In this document: one piece after another, positions 11,325-23,520 of the stretch
Numbering within the stretch: the first letter of the stretch is position 1
Layout: every line of letters starts with the position of its first letter
Assembly (NCBI GenBank): GCA_039000515.1
Contig: JBCFYV010011164.1
Span: 44,633,159 to 44,697,158 of the forward strand
Direction: 5' to 3'
DNA length: 64,000 nt
From: Timema cristinae
Taxonomy: Eukaryota > Arthropoda > Insecta > Phasmatodea > Timematidae
Position numbers and translations under genes: made by a program
The notes under the pieces: model-generated
The model's database searches: none
Seen by the model: the letters and a program-made list of their open reading frames with translations, nothing else
What the model was told of the DNA's origin: nothing

Positions 11325-11540
11325 TATATTTTCCATTACCGGCTGGCTAGGCCTGTTGTAGCTTCACTTATGATCCAACCTAAGACTAGAACAGGTACAA
11401 CATCCAGTCCCTGGCCATTAATTTAACAATTCACCTATATTTTTTATAAATGATACATCTTCGGCCATGCCGGGAATCAAACCCGGGACCCTTAGCTCAG
11501 TATGCAAACATGCTACCGATTGAGCTAAGGTGTCGGACAA
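11325..11540 (-). repeat. SINE-2 copy, minus strand
   Basis: On the minus strand: TTAGCTCAATCGGTAGCATG, B box GGGTTTGATTCCC, then the SINE-2 body with GGCCAGGGACTGGATGTTGT and CAACAGGCCTAGCCAGCCGG. The order and spacing match the plus-strand copies at 16213 and 49503. Confidence 0.7.
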
Positions 11541-11775
11541 TTATTTACTGATAACGGACAATTTTGTACAAATATTTTAATATCCCAAACCCATGCTCAT
11601 GATTTAAGTCCTCAGGCTCATGATAGATGTAAAAATAAAAGAAAAACAGACCTAGAATCTCATTTTTCCATAATACGTGCGTATAGTTTAACCTCTTTTC
11701 TTGGTTTGAAAGACACCCACATCAGTGGCTAAACAGCTAAGGAATTAGGTTCACAAGATATTTTTTTTAATGTCC

Positions 11776-12363
11776 CCGAGGCCACAGACATGGTATATAC
11801 TAGACACTGAGCCTTACTGGAGTTTCGCTGCGCTCCTTGAGTTAGGTTGAGTCTTTGGGCGCTGGGGAGTGCTAGTTACAGTTCTCAGTGATAACAACGC
11901 TTCTAGGGGAAACAACTCACTTTAAACTTGTTCGTTGTAAAGGGGTGTTGGTTCGAACACAATAGTTTAGGTACCAGTAATCCCGACCCCCAACCCTCTC
12001 ACCCCTTTTAATGAACACAGCTTTATAGACAATTAACTAGACGAAGGTATTTGAAGAACAACTAAACAATTTACAAACATTTGAATGGGAATAAAATGGA
12101 CCCCCGGTATTCTACGTTTTTGTTGTAATTTGCAGTCTGAGTAAACTCGTTTGAGGGGTTGATTTAAAGGAAGGGGTGAGACCACTGAGTAAAACCATCT
12201 TTAGATTTAACTATTTTTAAAAATTCCTGTTTGATAGCGATGCCGTCGTTTGGGACTGTACTTAGCGATTCTCGTGTTGAAGGAATCAAGTTCTCCCAAT
12301 GAGCACAGCCATTTCAATCTGGAGGCTGTGGCTCTAGTGTATACCTTCTATGTGCCTGAGGCG
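11776..12363. mobile_element. TIR element D, copy 1 (non-autonomous DNA transposon)
   Basis: The left end GAGGCCACAGACATGGTATA and the inverse of the right end GCCTCAGGCACATAGAAGGT are imperfect inverted repeats that both continue into TATAC(A/T)CTAG or TATACTAG. Internal sequence TTGAGTTAGGTTGAGTC and CAGTTCTCAGTGATAACA recurs in copies at 52235-53052 and 63637-64000. No coding region. The superfamily is not determined. Confidence 0.6.
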
Positions 12364-12369
12364 CAAAGC

Positions 12370-13445
12370 TTGAGGGTTCACTAAGTACAAATGCAAAGTT
12401 TCAAAATTCAATTCACTTGGTTTTGAAGTTACCCACACTTGAAATTTTGTGGCTTAAGGCGTTTGGTTCACATCATATGTATAAGTAACAGGAAATACGC
12501 CAAAGATGAACACTCCCTAAGGTTTTCTTAGTACGCAAGCCTATGAAAAGTTTGAGCTTGATATTTTTCTTGGTTTTAGAGACATCAAAGAATGAGGTTA
12601 CACGGTATAAGGTGTTTATGTTGCTAACTGCATGTGTTAATATGCTACTTGTGTGTACATTCTCAAGTTCCCTTACGTACCAATTCTGTGTTTGCACATT
12701 CTATGCTTTTTGATTTTGGAGCTATACACACCACTGCCAACGTGGATTAAGAAGTCAAACTAGAAATATATGTAACATTTTAATATAGGCCAAAGGCACA
12801 CACGCCAAGTTTCTTCAAGTATGTAATCCTTTGCAAAATATAAGATTTCTATATTTACAGGGTTTTAAGTTACCCTAACTGGTGGTTAAGTGATCATGGG
12901 TGTTAGACCTACGATAAATTAATAAATATAATGTATCTTTATTTCACACATAACACTAAACATTATTTATTTTCGATATTATATTTTTGGCAATTTCAAT
13001 TTTATTTTATGAATGTGACAGTTGTTGGGAGAACGCCTGGCCTACAAACACGGCCATGTTTACCATCTAACATCCTTGATTACTGAGACTGTGTAACACC
13101 TTTCAATCAACGCTCACCCGATACTTACCAAGACTTTCAGCCATTTTAACAAGTGAATCACGTGATCTACTGAAGCGCTCCGGCTCTCAGAACGGTCATG
13201 TTGAGAACTGTGTCAATAAGTCATCATTCAAGCGGCGCGTTTAAATAAACACACATCTGAACCTTTAGGCTATATTTTATTCTAATAATTTTTGTTTTAC
13301 TAACTTTTCCATTGTTTAAAAATTATATTCATCTATTTCTTTGCAATTAATGTTTACATGTCATTCTGTTTAACAACAAGACATACAATCAATTTGAGTG
13401 TAGTCTATTTTTTAAATATCAAATATCATAGTTATATAGTGTATT
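12370..13445. other. Degenerate interspersed repeat, no gene
   Basis: Recurrent loosely conserved units with GGTTTTGAAGTTACCC and CCAAGTTTC occur at about 12410, 12560, 12810 and 12860; similar units recur at 15000-15920. Nothing coding. Confidence 0.35.
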
Positions 13446-13460
13446 ATTTACATAAATATA

Positions 13461-13483
13461 TTATTATTATTATTATTATTATA

Positions 13484-13520
<37 letters not shown>

Positions 13521-13727
13521 TATCACCACGTCTTACTCTTCGTTCGGGGTTTACGCACTTACACTAATGTGTAATGGTAGGGTGATTGTGAGATTAAATG
13601 AAGGACCTACAGTTTAACGTGGGATCAGAACCACGGTGGAGGCCTGGCATTCCCCACATTCACAAGATGTCTTGTCAGAGGTGAAGGAAGGGTTTGGCAA
13701 TCAGGTAAATCTCTGCCTGGACCGAGG
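13461..13727 (-). mobile_element. SINE-1 copy, 5'-truncated, with target duplication
   Basis: Flanked by a perfect 15-bp direct repeat ATTTACATAAATATA (13446-13460 and 13728-13742). On the plus strand it starts with the expanded ATT tail, then the SINE-1 tail and body, and stops inside the region next to the tRNA head (ACCGAGG), so the 5' end is missing. This is the expected product of incomplete target-primed reverse transcription. Confidence 0.85.
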
Positions 13728-14442
13728 ATTTACATAAATATAACTTTCTATTTAACTATATCTATAAGTGTAAAACCTATCTTTAAACTTATCCAGATAC
13801 GTGGTAGGGTTTTATTTTAATTTATTGAATAATACTCACTTAACATTTGTTTAGTATGTATGCATTTACTTTGTCAAGTGCATAATTATCACAGAGGAGG
13901 TAATAAACAGAATGTTGTTTGGTTATATATTATATTTATTTAATTTATTAACATTTGAAGGATAATTGTTAAAAGTGCTGGTTAATTAAGCTTCACTATC
14001 TAACCCAGAGGTCCCAGGAAACAGATTCTACGTGTAAACCACTGTCTACGGTCAAGGTAAACCCTTATTTTTCTTGGAACCACAATTTATAACACCAACA
14101 TTGGTTGAACGTTAGTAAAGTTTGGCATTCTCTAAATATATAATATTTGATTAATTAATTATAAAGCTCATCTTAACCAAAGGTTTCCAATAATATTTCC
14201 CTATGGATAACTGTATAATTTCTCTTTCCTTTATTAATTTAAAGAACTAATAATTTGAATAGGCCTGAAATTTAAAAAAAATCAGCCATTGTGGCAACAT
14301 GAGTTCCAATTTACAAATAATGGACTTTTTTTTTTATGAAAATCGGTAGACCACTGTATTCAAAACTTTTTTTTTACCTGGTTTGTTTTCAGTAGTGACG
14401 TCCAGCATCAATCACCTAAACATTTTTGCAATTCTCCGATTA

Positions 14443-14476
14443 ACAGTGATATATATATATATATATATATATATAA
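14443..14476. repeat. (TA)n microsatellite
   Basis: Uninterrupted TA dinucleotides. Confidence 0.9.
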
Positions 14477-14529
14477 TGCTACGGTTATATATTAACAAAC
14501 TATTTTCCCTTACTTATTCTATGACATTA

Positions 14530-14880
14530 AGAGCTCAAAAGTTAATTACCGTATGCCACCTATTCCTATCTTGAGCTAGTTCTATCCAGTCCACCTCACT
14601 ACATCATATCTCTATCTTGAGCTTGTTATAACCAGTCCACTCCATTACACCTTATTACGATCTAGTTTTATCTAGTCTAACTAATTACACACTCTCCTTA
14701 TCTTGAGCTTGCTATATCCAGTCCACCTCATTACACCCTATCTTGAGCTAGTTATATCCAGTCCACCTTACACCCTATCTCTATTTTTAGCTAGTTATAT
14801 CTAGTCCACTTCATTGCACCCTCTCCTTATCTTGAGCTAGCTCTATCCAGTCCACCTCATTACATCCTCTCTAGAGACTG
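14530..14880. repeat. About 40-bp tandem repeat
   Basis: Eight or more imperfect units built on ATCTTGAGCTAGTTATATCC then AGTCCACCTCATTACACCCT, with length variation among units. No ORF runs through them. Confidence 0.75.
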
Positions 14881-14884
14881 ATGC

Positions 14885-16205
14885 TAAAATGATCTAAGAC
14901 ATAAAGCTCTGAACATTTGTAAAAGTAACAAAACTACAACTTAGTTGCACAGCTTGAGGTTACCAAAGTTTATTATGTGGGCCCAAACTAAGTGTCATAT
15001 TTATATGTGTCTTTGTTTTGTAGTTTCTCGAATATGTGGTCACATGGTCTTAAGCAACAGTCTTGAAATAAATATAAAAATAAAAGCTTGCGTTGTTGAT
15101 CAAACAAAAATAAGCCCGAGGTACATATAATGAGTCTTTCCTAAGTATTGTATCGTAAATAATAGGTAAATTTTCAAATTTTAGGTTTCTTAGTTTCAGT
15201 GTTACATGAACTACTAATCGCGTAGTACAAGGATTCTATTTCACAATATGTAAAATTAAAAAATAAATACACCCAAGGGGTACACCCTAATGTTTCCATA
15301 AGTAGGTAGGCCTCTGAAAAGTATCATATTTCTTTGTTTCTTATTTTACGAGCAACCCTAACCACTTGTTATGTGTTCTATATATTAGGATCTCAAAAGT
15401 AAAAAAAAAAATCAGCAAATTATTTGATTTTTGCCACCTCAGGTTTCTTAAAATAAGTATGAAGAGTGTCGTATTTATAGGTTTCTTGTTTTTGTAACTA
15501 TTTAACTGGTGGTCATGTGGTCTAAGGTGTTATAAGCTCTTAATCAGTGGCCTTTAAATGGGGAAAGTAAGACGCGGTGGTAACAAATACATTATTAAAT
15601 AAAATAAAAATGTTACCTAATAATGGGATTAAAAACAAATAACAAAAACAAACCATAATTTCTCTTCTTTTGTAATTTTTCTTTATATTTGGAGTTGATA
15701 TATTTTCTTGGTGAACAAATTGGATAGAAAACAAATTAATATTTTTTACAAAGAGTACATATTGGTAGATAATTTAACTTTGTTCACATGGCTTAAGGTA
15801 TTAATCTTGCAATTGACATTAACTATTTCTTTTATCCATGCCCAAGGGGCACACTCCTAGGTTGCCCTAATTTTGTTTGCCAAGTTTCAGTTTTTAGATT
15901 TCTTGGTTTTGATGTTCTCACGACCTTACACAAACAATTAAACATAAAAATATGCATTATATTTTATTCATACGATTTAAGTAACTAAAATCCATCACAC
16001 TGGTACTAAAGCATGAATAAATAATAATTTTAACCTCCTTTATTATATTGCTAGCGAACAGTTGGAAGACCTATGACAGACCAGGACTGAAAAGTACACA
16101 CGTACCTTACAAATACGTATAATTAAACACTCATAGATAATTCATTATATATACTGATGAATAGTTAATAATATTAAAAATAATAATAATCAAAACCGCA
16201 CAATA
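14885..16205. other. Decayed repeats, no gene
   Basis: Diverged units with GGTTTCTTGGTTTTGATGTT and GTGTCATATTTATA recur near 14995, 15330, 15465 and 15895, related to those at 12370-13000. No exon could be supported. Confidence 0.35.
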
Positions 16206-16212
16206 GTCTAAC

Positions 16213-16490
16213 CCTTTAGCTCAGTTGGTAGCGTATCTGCCTGCTGAGCTAAGGGTCCCAGGTTCAATTCCCGGCTTGTCTGAACAATTTATTATTGGGT
16301 GAAATGTGTGTTTACCCTTTCACATGGATAAATTGACGGCCGGGGACTGGTTGTTGTGACTGCTCTAAACTTAAGTTAGATTATAAGGCATATGAATATA
16401 CAACAGGCCTAGCAAGCCGGTAGTGGAAACCAGATGGCTTTAATAAAAATTTGACCCGGGCCACAGGCTGGAAACAGTAATGGACGAAAA
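16213..16490 (+). repeat. SINE-2 copy, near full length
   Basis: The head CCCTTTAGCTCAGTTGGTAG with B box GGTTCAATTCCC reads like a tRNA. The body has ATGGATAAATTGACGGCCGG, GGACTGGTTGTTGT and AACAGGCCTAGCAAGCCGGT and ends with GGGCCACAGGCTGGAAACAG. The same body follows the same head at 49503 and 11540 (minus), so this is a SINE and not a tRNA gene. Confidence 0.75.
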
Positions 16491-17501
16491 GACCTCACAA
16501 GCAACTGCACTACGCCTACTCATGAAGTGCAATAGGCAACTCGCGCACTGTAATTGAGAAGCAGGTTGTGTAGATTTCAGGCGTTTATTTAAATTTATCA
16601 CGCTACATAACATATTCTGCAAACTAAAATAAGCTTATTCGACTAGCAAGTAGTTAAGTTGAAAAAAATATAAATATATATTAAATTCTAAACATATTTA
16701 ATGCCTTTAAATAATTATGAAGTAATATTCATGATGTTCAATTGAAAATGCTTAAATTCAAATGCTTAAAAACTAAATTAAAAAAACGAATTGCTTCGCA
16801 CTTAAGACAAGTAAAATTTTGGATGTTGTTACAATATATTCAATATTAATTAATTACTCCCATTATTATGTTTTAATTCAGTGTTAAAATGTATGTATTA
16901 GGCCTACATAACTATTTACATTATTTTGATGTAAATGCTATTTTATAATTGAAATATTAAATAATAATTTATTTAAGTCCACTTCGGTGACCTAGAGAGA
17001 TAGTTTGACTTTCCTTCACAGCTATCAACACACTATTAAAATAACACATTGAAATATTATTGAGTTTCAATATGATTACAAGTATTTTATTTCCCTTAAA
17101 TGACTTTTAGAAAACATGTTAATATCAAAGATTTTGTGTTCATATTTTGCAGAAAAATTTAGCGTAGACAAATTTTGTAATTTGTTAAGAAAAGCTTTAC
17201 AAAAGTTAATTTTTTTATTTAAAAGTGAGGTGATTTGTTCACGATTTCATTTTCTCAAAGTTGCTAAGATTTTTACTTTATATAACTTTTTTTATTAATG
17301 TCCATTTTTTTTGTTATTTAATTTAAATACACGATAGTTAATAACTTATTAAATACGGTGTATAATTTAAACTCACAATTAAAATAAATTAAATAAGTTT
17401 TAGTGCAAACTTTATGAAGACATAATATGTCTTATGTTTTATATCGGAATTATTAGTTTGTGTACACGTGAAGATTTTATTAGCCTGTCTATAATTGAAG
17501 T

Positions 17502-17502
<1 letters not shown>

Positions 17503-17546
<44 letters not shown>
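17503..17546. repeat. (TA)n microsatellite
   Basis: About 22 TA units within an AT-rich region (16490-17930) that otherwise shows nothing recognisable. Confidence 0.9.
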
Positions 17547-17548
<2 letters not shown>

Positions 17549-17934
17549 AGTTTTTTAGTATACTTTATACACATAGTTGGATTCTAGTAGGGGAAAAAAT
17601 TAGAAACAAATAAAGCCATTATTCACCATCAGTATTGGTAACATTTGACTTCATTAGTATTATTTCACAAGTATTGTTATTGTCTATCAAAAGTCCAGTT
17701 TCAAATCACATGACTTAACAACGTATGAATGTATAAACATTGTTTTAGTAGGTTTTGTAAATGTAAAATAAAACTTTTCTATCCAGATCAAATTTCACAT
17801 TGAGACCCTTTTGGCCATTTTGCTTAAATTTATTAATTTAGAAATTTCTCAACCAATAATTTAAAAAAACTTATTAAAATAATATTTATTCCTGTGCACT
17901 TATGCATATGGGATATCCTCTATTTAAACGAATT

Positions 17935-18115
17935 GGAAAGGGAGGAGGAATTTAAAATTAAGATAAATGTACCCGCATTCACGGGAAGAGGGAAATCATT
18001 CAAGGTTAACCAACCACGTACACCTGAATGGGATTTGAGGCCAGCATCCCCTAGCAAATTAGACAGTACTGACGCCATAGTCCACCCGTACATCAGTTCG
18101 TGCGCCAAGATCTAC
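17935..18115 (-). repeat. SINE-3 copy, decayed
   Basis: The minus-strand body GGTTAACCTTGAATGATTTC then TCCCGTGAATGCGGGTACAT matches the SINE-3 body; the box-B region is degenerate (CTGGCCTCAAATCCC). Confidence 0.45.
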
Positions 18116-18834
18116 ATAAAACCCGATGTTTAAACGATAGCAATTGATCTGACAAGGGTTATCGAACTCTGCTTACTGGAATAACGGAATATTTAAAGGA
18201 AACAGAAAATCGCGGGTTAGTTTAATCCACACGACACAGTTAGGAACGGAGTAGTAAGGGGAAATAGCAGAAGAAAAGATGGCGCATTAAGACGATGACT
18301 GAATAGTTAAGGTGGTGTAAAAATTAATACAGTACAATGAAATAGTGCTAATCCCTGTAACTGAGAGACCAGAGTGATACACTTAATTTACGAAAGAGAG
18401 TGATTTAAATATTTATAATTATATCCAGAGTATTTTACTACAAGGGTTGTTTCATGGATTAATTCAAGGGATAGGAATGAATAAAGTAGCTTAAGAAAAT
18501 GCGCCCACATACGCTTGGAAGGAGGGAAGATAATACCACAGTAGTCACGTGTGTAAAACGACTCATGGAGCAGCTAGCCTAAACTCAAGTTTCCACTCAT
18601 CAGCTAATATAATCTTGACCCAAAGACCGTATGGCCATCGGTGTTGGTCTGTTTTTATAATAGAAGGTGTTCTTATTTATGAATTGTTCGTTTATTTACC
18701 AGATATTACAATTATTGTGAGTTCTAGGATGGACTATGTAGAATTAGATGCGCTAATCTAGGCTGTTTTTTGTTTTTTCCACCATGTCTTAATATCCGGT
18801 TGTGCATTAAAACATGAATTAAATTAATGTAAAA

Positions 18835-19000
18835 AGGATGAGGAAGTTAGATCTTTAGCGGAAATAATCTCGCATTTTCTTGGAGGGAGAGTGGGAAACC
18901 ATTTAGGAAGACTATGCTCAATATACGTGACCGAAATTTAAATCCTGATCTCCTTGTCCGGGTAAGGCATGCGATCACTATTATGGATGCCAAACTAGGT
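18835..19000 (-). repeat. SINE-3 copy, decayed
   Basis: Contains the body in inverse (TTGGAGGGAGAGTGGGAAAC) and a box-B-like ATTTAAATCCTGATCTCC region followed by a head remnant to about 19000. Confidence 0.45.
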
Positions 19001-19978
19001 CGAGGTAGTTTGTTAATACTGCTATCTATTTGTAAGTATGTAAAATAAATATTTATAGTTTATAAAAAATATCATAAGTAACTTCAGGTCTATAAGTGGT
19101 AGTGAGTAATGTGGTTGGGCTTCGCTAATTTCGACAAGAAATAAATATATTATTCAAGCGAGTTCTGGTGCATTATAGTTTTATTTGAATCGAGGTTTAC
19201 AAGCACTATATAATCACACATATCATTCCGGAATCACAATCATCTTAACTTAAGTCGTCCAAGGAAGAACTTAAGCTCACGTCAAGGGCCACCTCAGTAG
19301 CGAAAAGTTACCGCTCAGACGTTCAGCTCTAACGCAATATTTAATCATTGATAAGCTATTTAAAAATATAGTTTATGTTAAAATGAGTAAAAAGTTTCTA
19401 AAATATTTTTTCCCTTACCAACCCCAATTTTTGAGTTTTATTAATAGAAAAAAAGTGAAAATGTTAAATTAGCTCATTTTCAACGTCTTTTTAAGCATAT
19501 TTGTGGGGTTGTGAGATTAGGAATAATGAAAAAGGGCTCTAGATATAACCTTCCTCTAACTAATACAGTATCTAATATTTATATAGGCTCATAACAGTAG
19601 ATTTTAATATATTTGAGAATTCTTTTTGTAGCTTAGGTGAGTCAAAGATGTTATTTTCCTACTGGACAGTGTCACCACCAAGCCATTCACTTGGTCGGAA
19701 GAGAGGCAAAGAAAAAAGGAACGATACGCATTCCCGCCTATTTGATGCGCGCATGCGCTCTTTTAGTTTATGTTTGCCTTTTGCGTTGACACAGCCTGTG
19801 AAAAATATAGTGCATTACTTTTAGAGTTGACCCGAACAAAATTAATAACACAATGAAACCTATTGGAATGTATTCAGTTATGTCCCTCCGCATTCTCTGA
19901 ACGCTCCCAAGTTTTCACAAACCGGGAAAATCCGCCATCTTGAAAAAACCCGCAATTGTAGGGTTTCACTTAAAATTA

Positions 19979-20026
19979 TTATTATTATTAGCACCACGTC
20001 TTACTACCCGTTCGGGTTATATGCAC
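19979..20026 (-). mobile_element. Ultra-short SINE-1 insertion (48 bp, tail only)
   Basis: Consists of only the ATT repeat and the SINE-1 3' tail (GCACCACGTCTTACTACCCG and TTCGGGTTATA on the plus strand). A perfect 12-bp duplication CACTTAAAATTA flanks it (19967-19978 and 20027-20038). It is an insertion and not the eroded end of a longer copy. Confidence 0.85.
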
Positions 20027-20900
20027 CACTTAAAATTAAATATCTCGAGAACCGTTAGTAATACAGAGGCCTAATTTATGTCAACGTATCTCTATTAAAT
20101 TAATATATAATATAAATATATGTATTATGGTGATTTAGATCTACGAGTAACCTAAATAATAGTATATATGGTAAAAAGAAACTTGTTAGAGCTAATATTT
20201 TACAATTGTTTATTTTGCGGCGTTATTTGTGCTCTTATGAAACTTTTACCTTTAATAAAAGTTGTAGAGCGTATGGTTACGTATCGAAATCAAATATGTT
20301 AACTGTCTAAATGTTAAAACAATGACTACACCGAGCCCAAGTCTCAGCCATGTTCCCGCCAGGGGGCGCCCGCTACATAACACCAGCCTGACAGTTCATA
20401 ATACACTTTATTTAAATGCTGTCACGTGATGTAAATGAACATATATTTTATATTGCTCCAATATATTCCACACTTACTCCAATAATGTTCTAACTGAAAT
20501 AAAATAAGAGCTATCTGTACTTCATATTCAGAATAAAACCTGCAGTTACCTAGCAAGGTTCTGAGTGAATAACTATAAAATAGAATGTACGTTGTTTTTT
20601 CAATAAATCAATCACAATTATTTTATTGATACAATATTAATTGGAAATATAATACAAAAATAATTCTTTGTTATTTAATATAAATGATTATTTCTGCTCC
20701 TGCAAATCAGGGAAATTTTGTCTTGATGCGCCTTTTATGGTCCAACTTCTGTAAAAAAAATAAGTTGATTTTTTCTTATTTCAAAATTAAATGTAATTAA
20801 TTAGCACCTTGCTGGTTTTGTTTGTGTAAGAATTTGTTTTTTTCCTATAGGACTAGTATTGAGTTTTTTTCTACTGTTATATTCAACATCAACAACACTT

Positions 20901-21206
20901 ATTATTATTATTATTATTATTATTATTAGCATCGCGTCTTACTACCCGTTTGGGTTATACGCACTTACGCTAATGTGTAATGGTAGGGTGATTGTGAGAT
21001 GAAATGGAGGACCTACAGTTTAACGTGGGATCCGAACCACGGTGGAGGCCTGGCATTCCCCACATTCACAAGTTGTGATTACTACATGTCTTGTCAGAGG
21101 TGAAGGAAAGGGTTGGTAATCAGATAAATCTGTGCCGGGACCGAGGATCGAACCCCGGCTGCCAGCACAGAAGTCTGATACCTTACCCCTAGACCACCAG
21201 GTCAGC
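20901..21206 (-). mobile_element. SINE-1 copy, full length, with target duplication
   Basis: Perfect flanking repeat CATCAACAACACTT (20887-20900 and 21207-21220). On the minus strand: tRNA-like head GCTGACCTGGTGGTCTAGGG, B box GGGGTTCGATCCTC, a body of about 150 bp, the tail CCCAAACGGGTAGTAAGACG, and (AAT)n. Head, body, tail and duplication together define the family. Confidence 0.9.
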
Positions 21207-21244
21207 CATCAACAACACTTAATTAATATTTAAGATAAACTAAA

Positions 21245-21915
21245 ATATTAAGGAATGTTTTATTATACCTGTTAAAATTCTCTCCATTTTTTAATCAAAG
21301 GTGTTTGTTTGGCCCCAGATTGTCATCGTTAATTTCGCTTTCTTCTATAGGTTGTAAACTTTTGTTGCAACCATAACAAGAACAATTTCACTATTTCCTT
21401 ATATTGTTCATGTCGTTGCCACATACATTTATGCAACAAGTGCCCTCCATCAATACTATACTATACGTAAGTGCGGACGTTGTCCAGAAAACAACTTGCT
21501 GGTCGGCAGTAGCTCTCTAGCATAGGCTCCAGTGTTACCTTCCTAGATCCTTTTCTCATAAAGCAATCTTTGCAGAGGGCTTGTGGCCACGCTTCAAGTT
21601 CAAATTGGAGATTTGCTTCTAACTCATCGTCGTCAGATCTAATCATACAAACCATTACATAGCTTAATCTCAGGGAGATTTTCCAATCCAACCAACAAAG
21701 GCAAACTCATATTTTTGCTATCCAAGCATTTGAAGTCTATGAGAGTTAAAGTTCTCCAAGCGGAAACAGATGCTGGCACACTGATTGTTTCCAATGGAAT
21801 CAAAGTGAACAGGGTATGGAAATACATCAGTGATTCTAGGAGCAGATACTAACCTAGTTATTTTTATTGCAATATCTGGATCAAATACGTTCATGTTAAT
21901 ACCAAGTAAAGGCAA
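21245..21915 (-). pseudogene. Decayed arthropod repetitive ORF family, N-terminal half
   Basis: Minus-strand frames with stops and shifts give, in order, a segment with ELEAWPQALCKDCFMRKGSR and KVTLEPMLES, then after a frameshift IDGGHLLHKCMWQRHEQYKE. In a multi-copy ORF family common in arthropod genomes, a segment about small-residue-rich helices with a basic R-K-x-K-S motif precedes a conserved D-G-G-x-L-L-H-x-x-x-W motif; the order matches here. I recognise the family from these motifs but know no assigned function. The downstream half of the same family lies next door in the opposite orientation (22050-22620). Confidence 0.5.
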
Positions 21916-22049
21916 TCGTCCTCAAAAACTATTATGTAGTAAATTATTGATGCTTTGGGCAAGATGAAAAACTATGTACTATTCATATATGCATTCACGG
22001 ATGTTACAGCATTATACATGACATGAGTTAACTACAAGCCTTTGAGAAA

Positions 22050-22620
22050 ATGAAACTTGATAAAAAAAAAATACGGACAGAAGTGGTCATATGTTATCAC
22101 AGTCCGTTACCATTTCATGATATTACCAAAGCTGGAGAAGCATTTATGTGTGTGTTGGATCGGGGGAAACGCACAGATACGCTCAATGAGTTGCGTTATA
22201 AAATATACGTTAATAATATTGACAAACAACGAATATACATCGAGTTCAAACTAAAATCACTTCCTCCATTTTCAGACGCGACAAGAACACACACTCCGTG
22301 TTTACCTACAAGTACAACTATGGAGACATATGAAACTGTATCCACTGGAGTGAGGATGGAAAACAAACAATGGATAATTTAAACCTATTCCAACCTTACA
22401 AGAACCAGCACCACAACATTTTGTTGTGCCTACTGTCTTGCAACTGTAAAAAGGATGTTATAGCCAAAGTTGTGAATGTTTAAGAAATAGCCTGAATTGT
22501 TGTTACATGTGCGGCTATTGTTCTGGTTATGGTAGCACCAAACGTTTACAACCCATAGAAGAAAGTGAAATTGATGAGGACACAAAACAACATCAAACAT
22601 TAGTTTTATTTATGAGGTTA
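22050..22620 (+). pseudogene. Decayed arthropod repetitive ORF family, C-terminal half with Cys-rich end
   Basis: The first frame (22050-22379) reads AFMCVLDRGKRTDTLNELRY and then LKSLPPFSDATRTHT, matching the conserved L-N-x-L-R-Y and S-L-P-P-T-x-D-A motifs of this family's C-terminal half. After stops the frame shifts to a Cys-rich tail: CNCKKD, then CYSQSCECLRNSLNCCYMCG and CSGYGSTKR, equivalent to the family's CxC-type metal-binding end. A stop at 22380, a frameshift near 22457 and absence of the central part mark it as a pseudogene. Confidence 0.55.
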
Positions 22621-23417
22621 TGTCATTTGTAAGAGATAAACTCCCCAACAGAGACCATATTCCTAATTTTCTATTCTATAAAAGCATCTAGAAGTCGTAT
22701 CAACTATAACTTTCTAAGACCGTTTGTTACAAACGGCTAAAGATAGATGAACATAGGTAGTCAAATAAATGAGTATCAATGTGCGAATTAAAATGAAAAC
22801 AAAGTAAATGTTCGTCATTTTATATTTTAATTTGTCGAACATTAATGGCAATTCCTGAAATTCTTGATTTTATTAAGATTATCGTTATTATAACTAAAAA
22901 CACTAAACCAAAAATATAACTATGAAAATAATGATTGTGTTTATCAAATTTGCTGGAATAGTTACATTTTAATGATTTTGATTGGACAAAGTAATATATT
23001 TTCTCAATGGTTTACACGATATCACGTGACTGAAGTCACGAGGAGTGTGCACGACATTAAAACTCATACGGCTTTTAGAACTATAAAGCTGGGTACACAC
23101 TTGAGAGCCCATTCTCAATAGGAGTGTTGGTAGCTGACAGCTATCAAAAGATGTAAAAAAGTTAAAAAGAAAAATATAATTAAAAACAAATTGTTTGTTG
23201 TGAAAGTTTTGACTGACAAAAGTGACAACAAATCAAGATATGGTCTTGCAGAGGATATGGTTTGGCGAATGGATACACAAAAATAGATCTGGTAGCTTTT
23301 TCTAGCTGTCAATTACCACCACTTAAATTGCGAATGGCTTACACTTGTACATCATCTTCTCCTATCTTTTTTTATTTTAGCACCCGTTCGGGTTATACAC
23401 TTATGTATTAATAACGC

Positions 23418-23498
23418 TAATTATTATTATTAGCACCACGTCTTACTACCCATTCGGGTTATACGCACTTACGATAATGTGTGTGGGGTGATTGTGAG
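23418..23498 (-). repeat. SINE-1 tail fragment
   Basis: ATT repeats followed by GCACCACGTCTTACTACCCA and the TATACGCACTTACG segment. An older partial tail (CACCCGTTCGGGTTATACAC) lies just before it at 23380-23400. It ends close to the minisatellite at 23521. Confidence 0.65.
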
Positions 23499-23520
23499 AC
23501 AAGTCCGTGGAGGATTCCTG

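Noticed and set aside
13455..13520. Tyr-rich ORF through the ATT repeats
   Set aside because: Produced by the SINE-1 microsatellite tail, not a gene.
16213..16285. A cloverleaf-like tRNA gene with good A and B boxes
   Set aside because: The same head is followed by the same 200-bp body at 49503 and on the minus strand at 11325-11540, so it is a SINE head.
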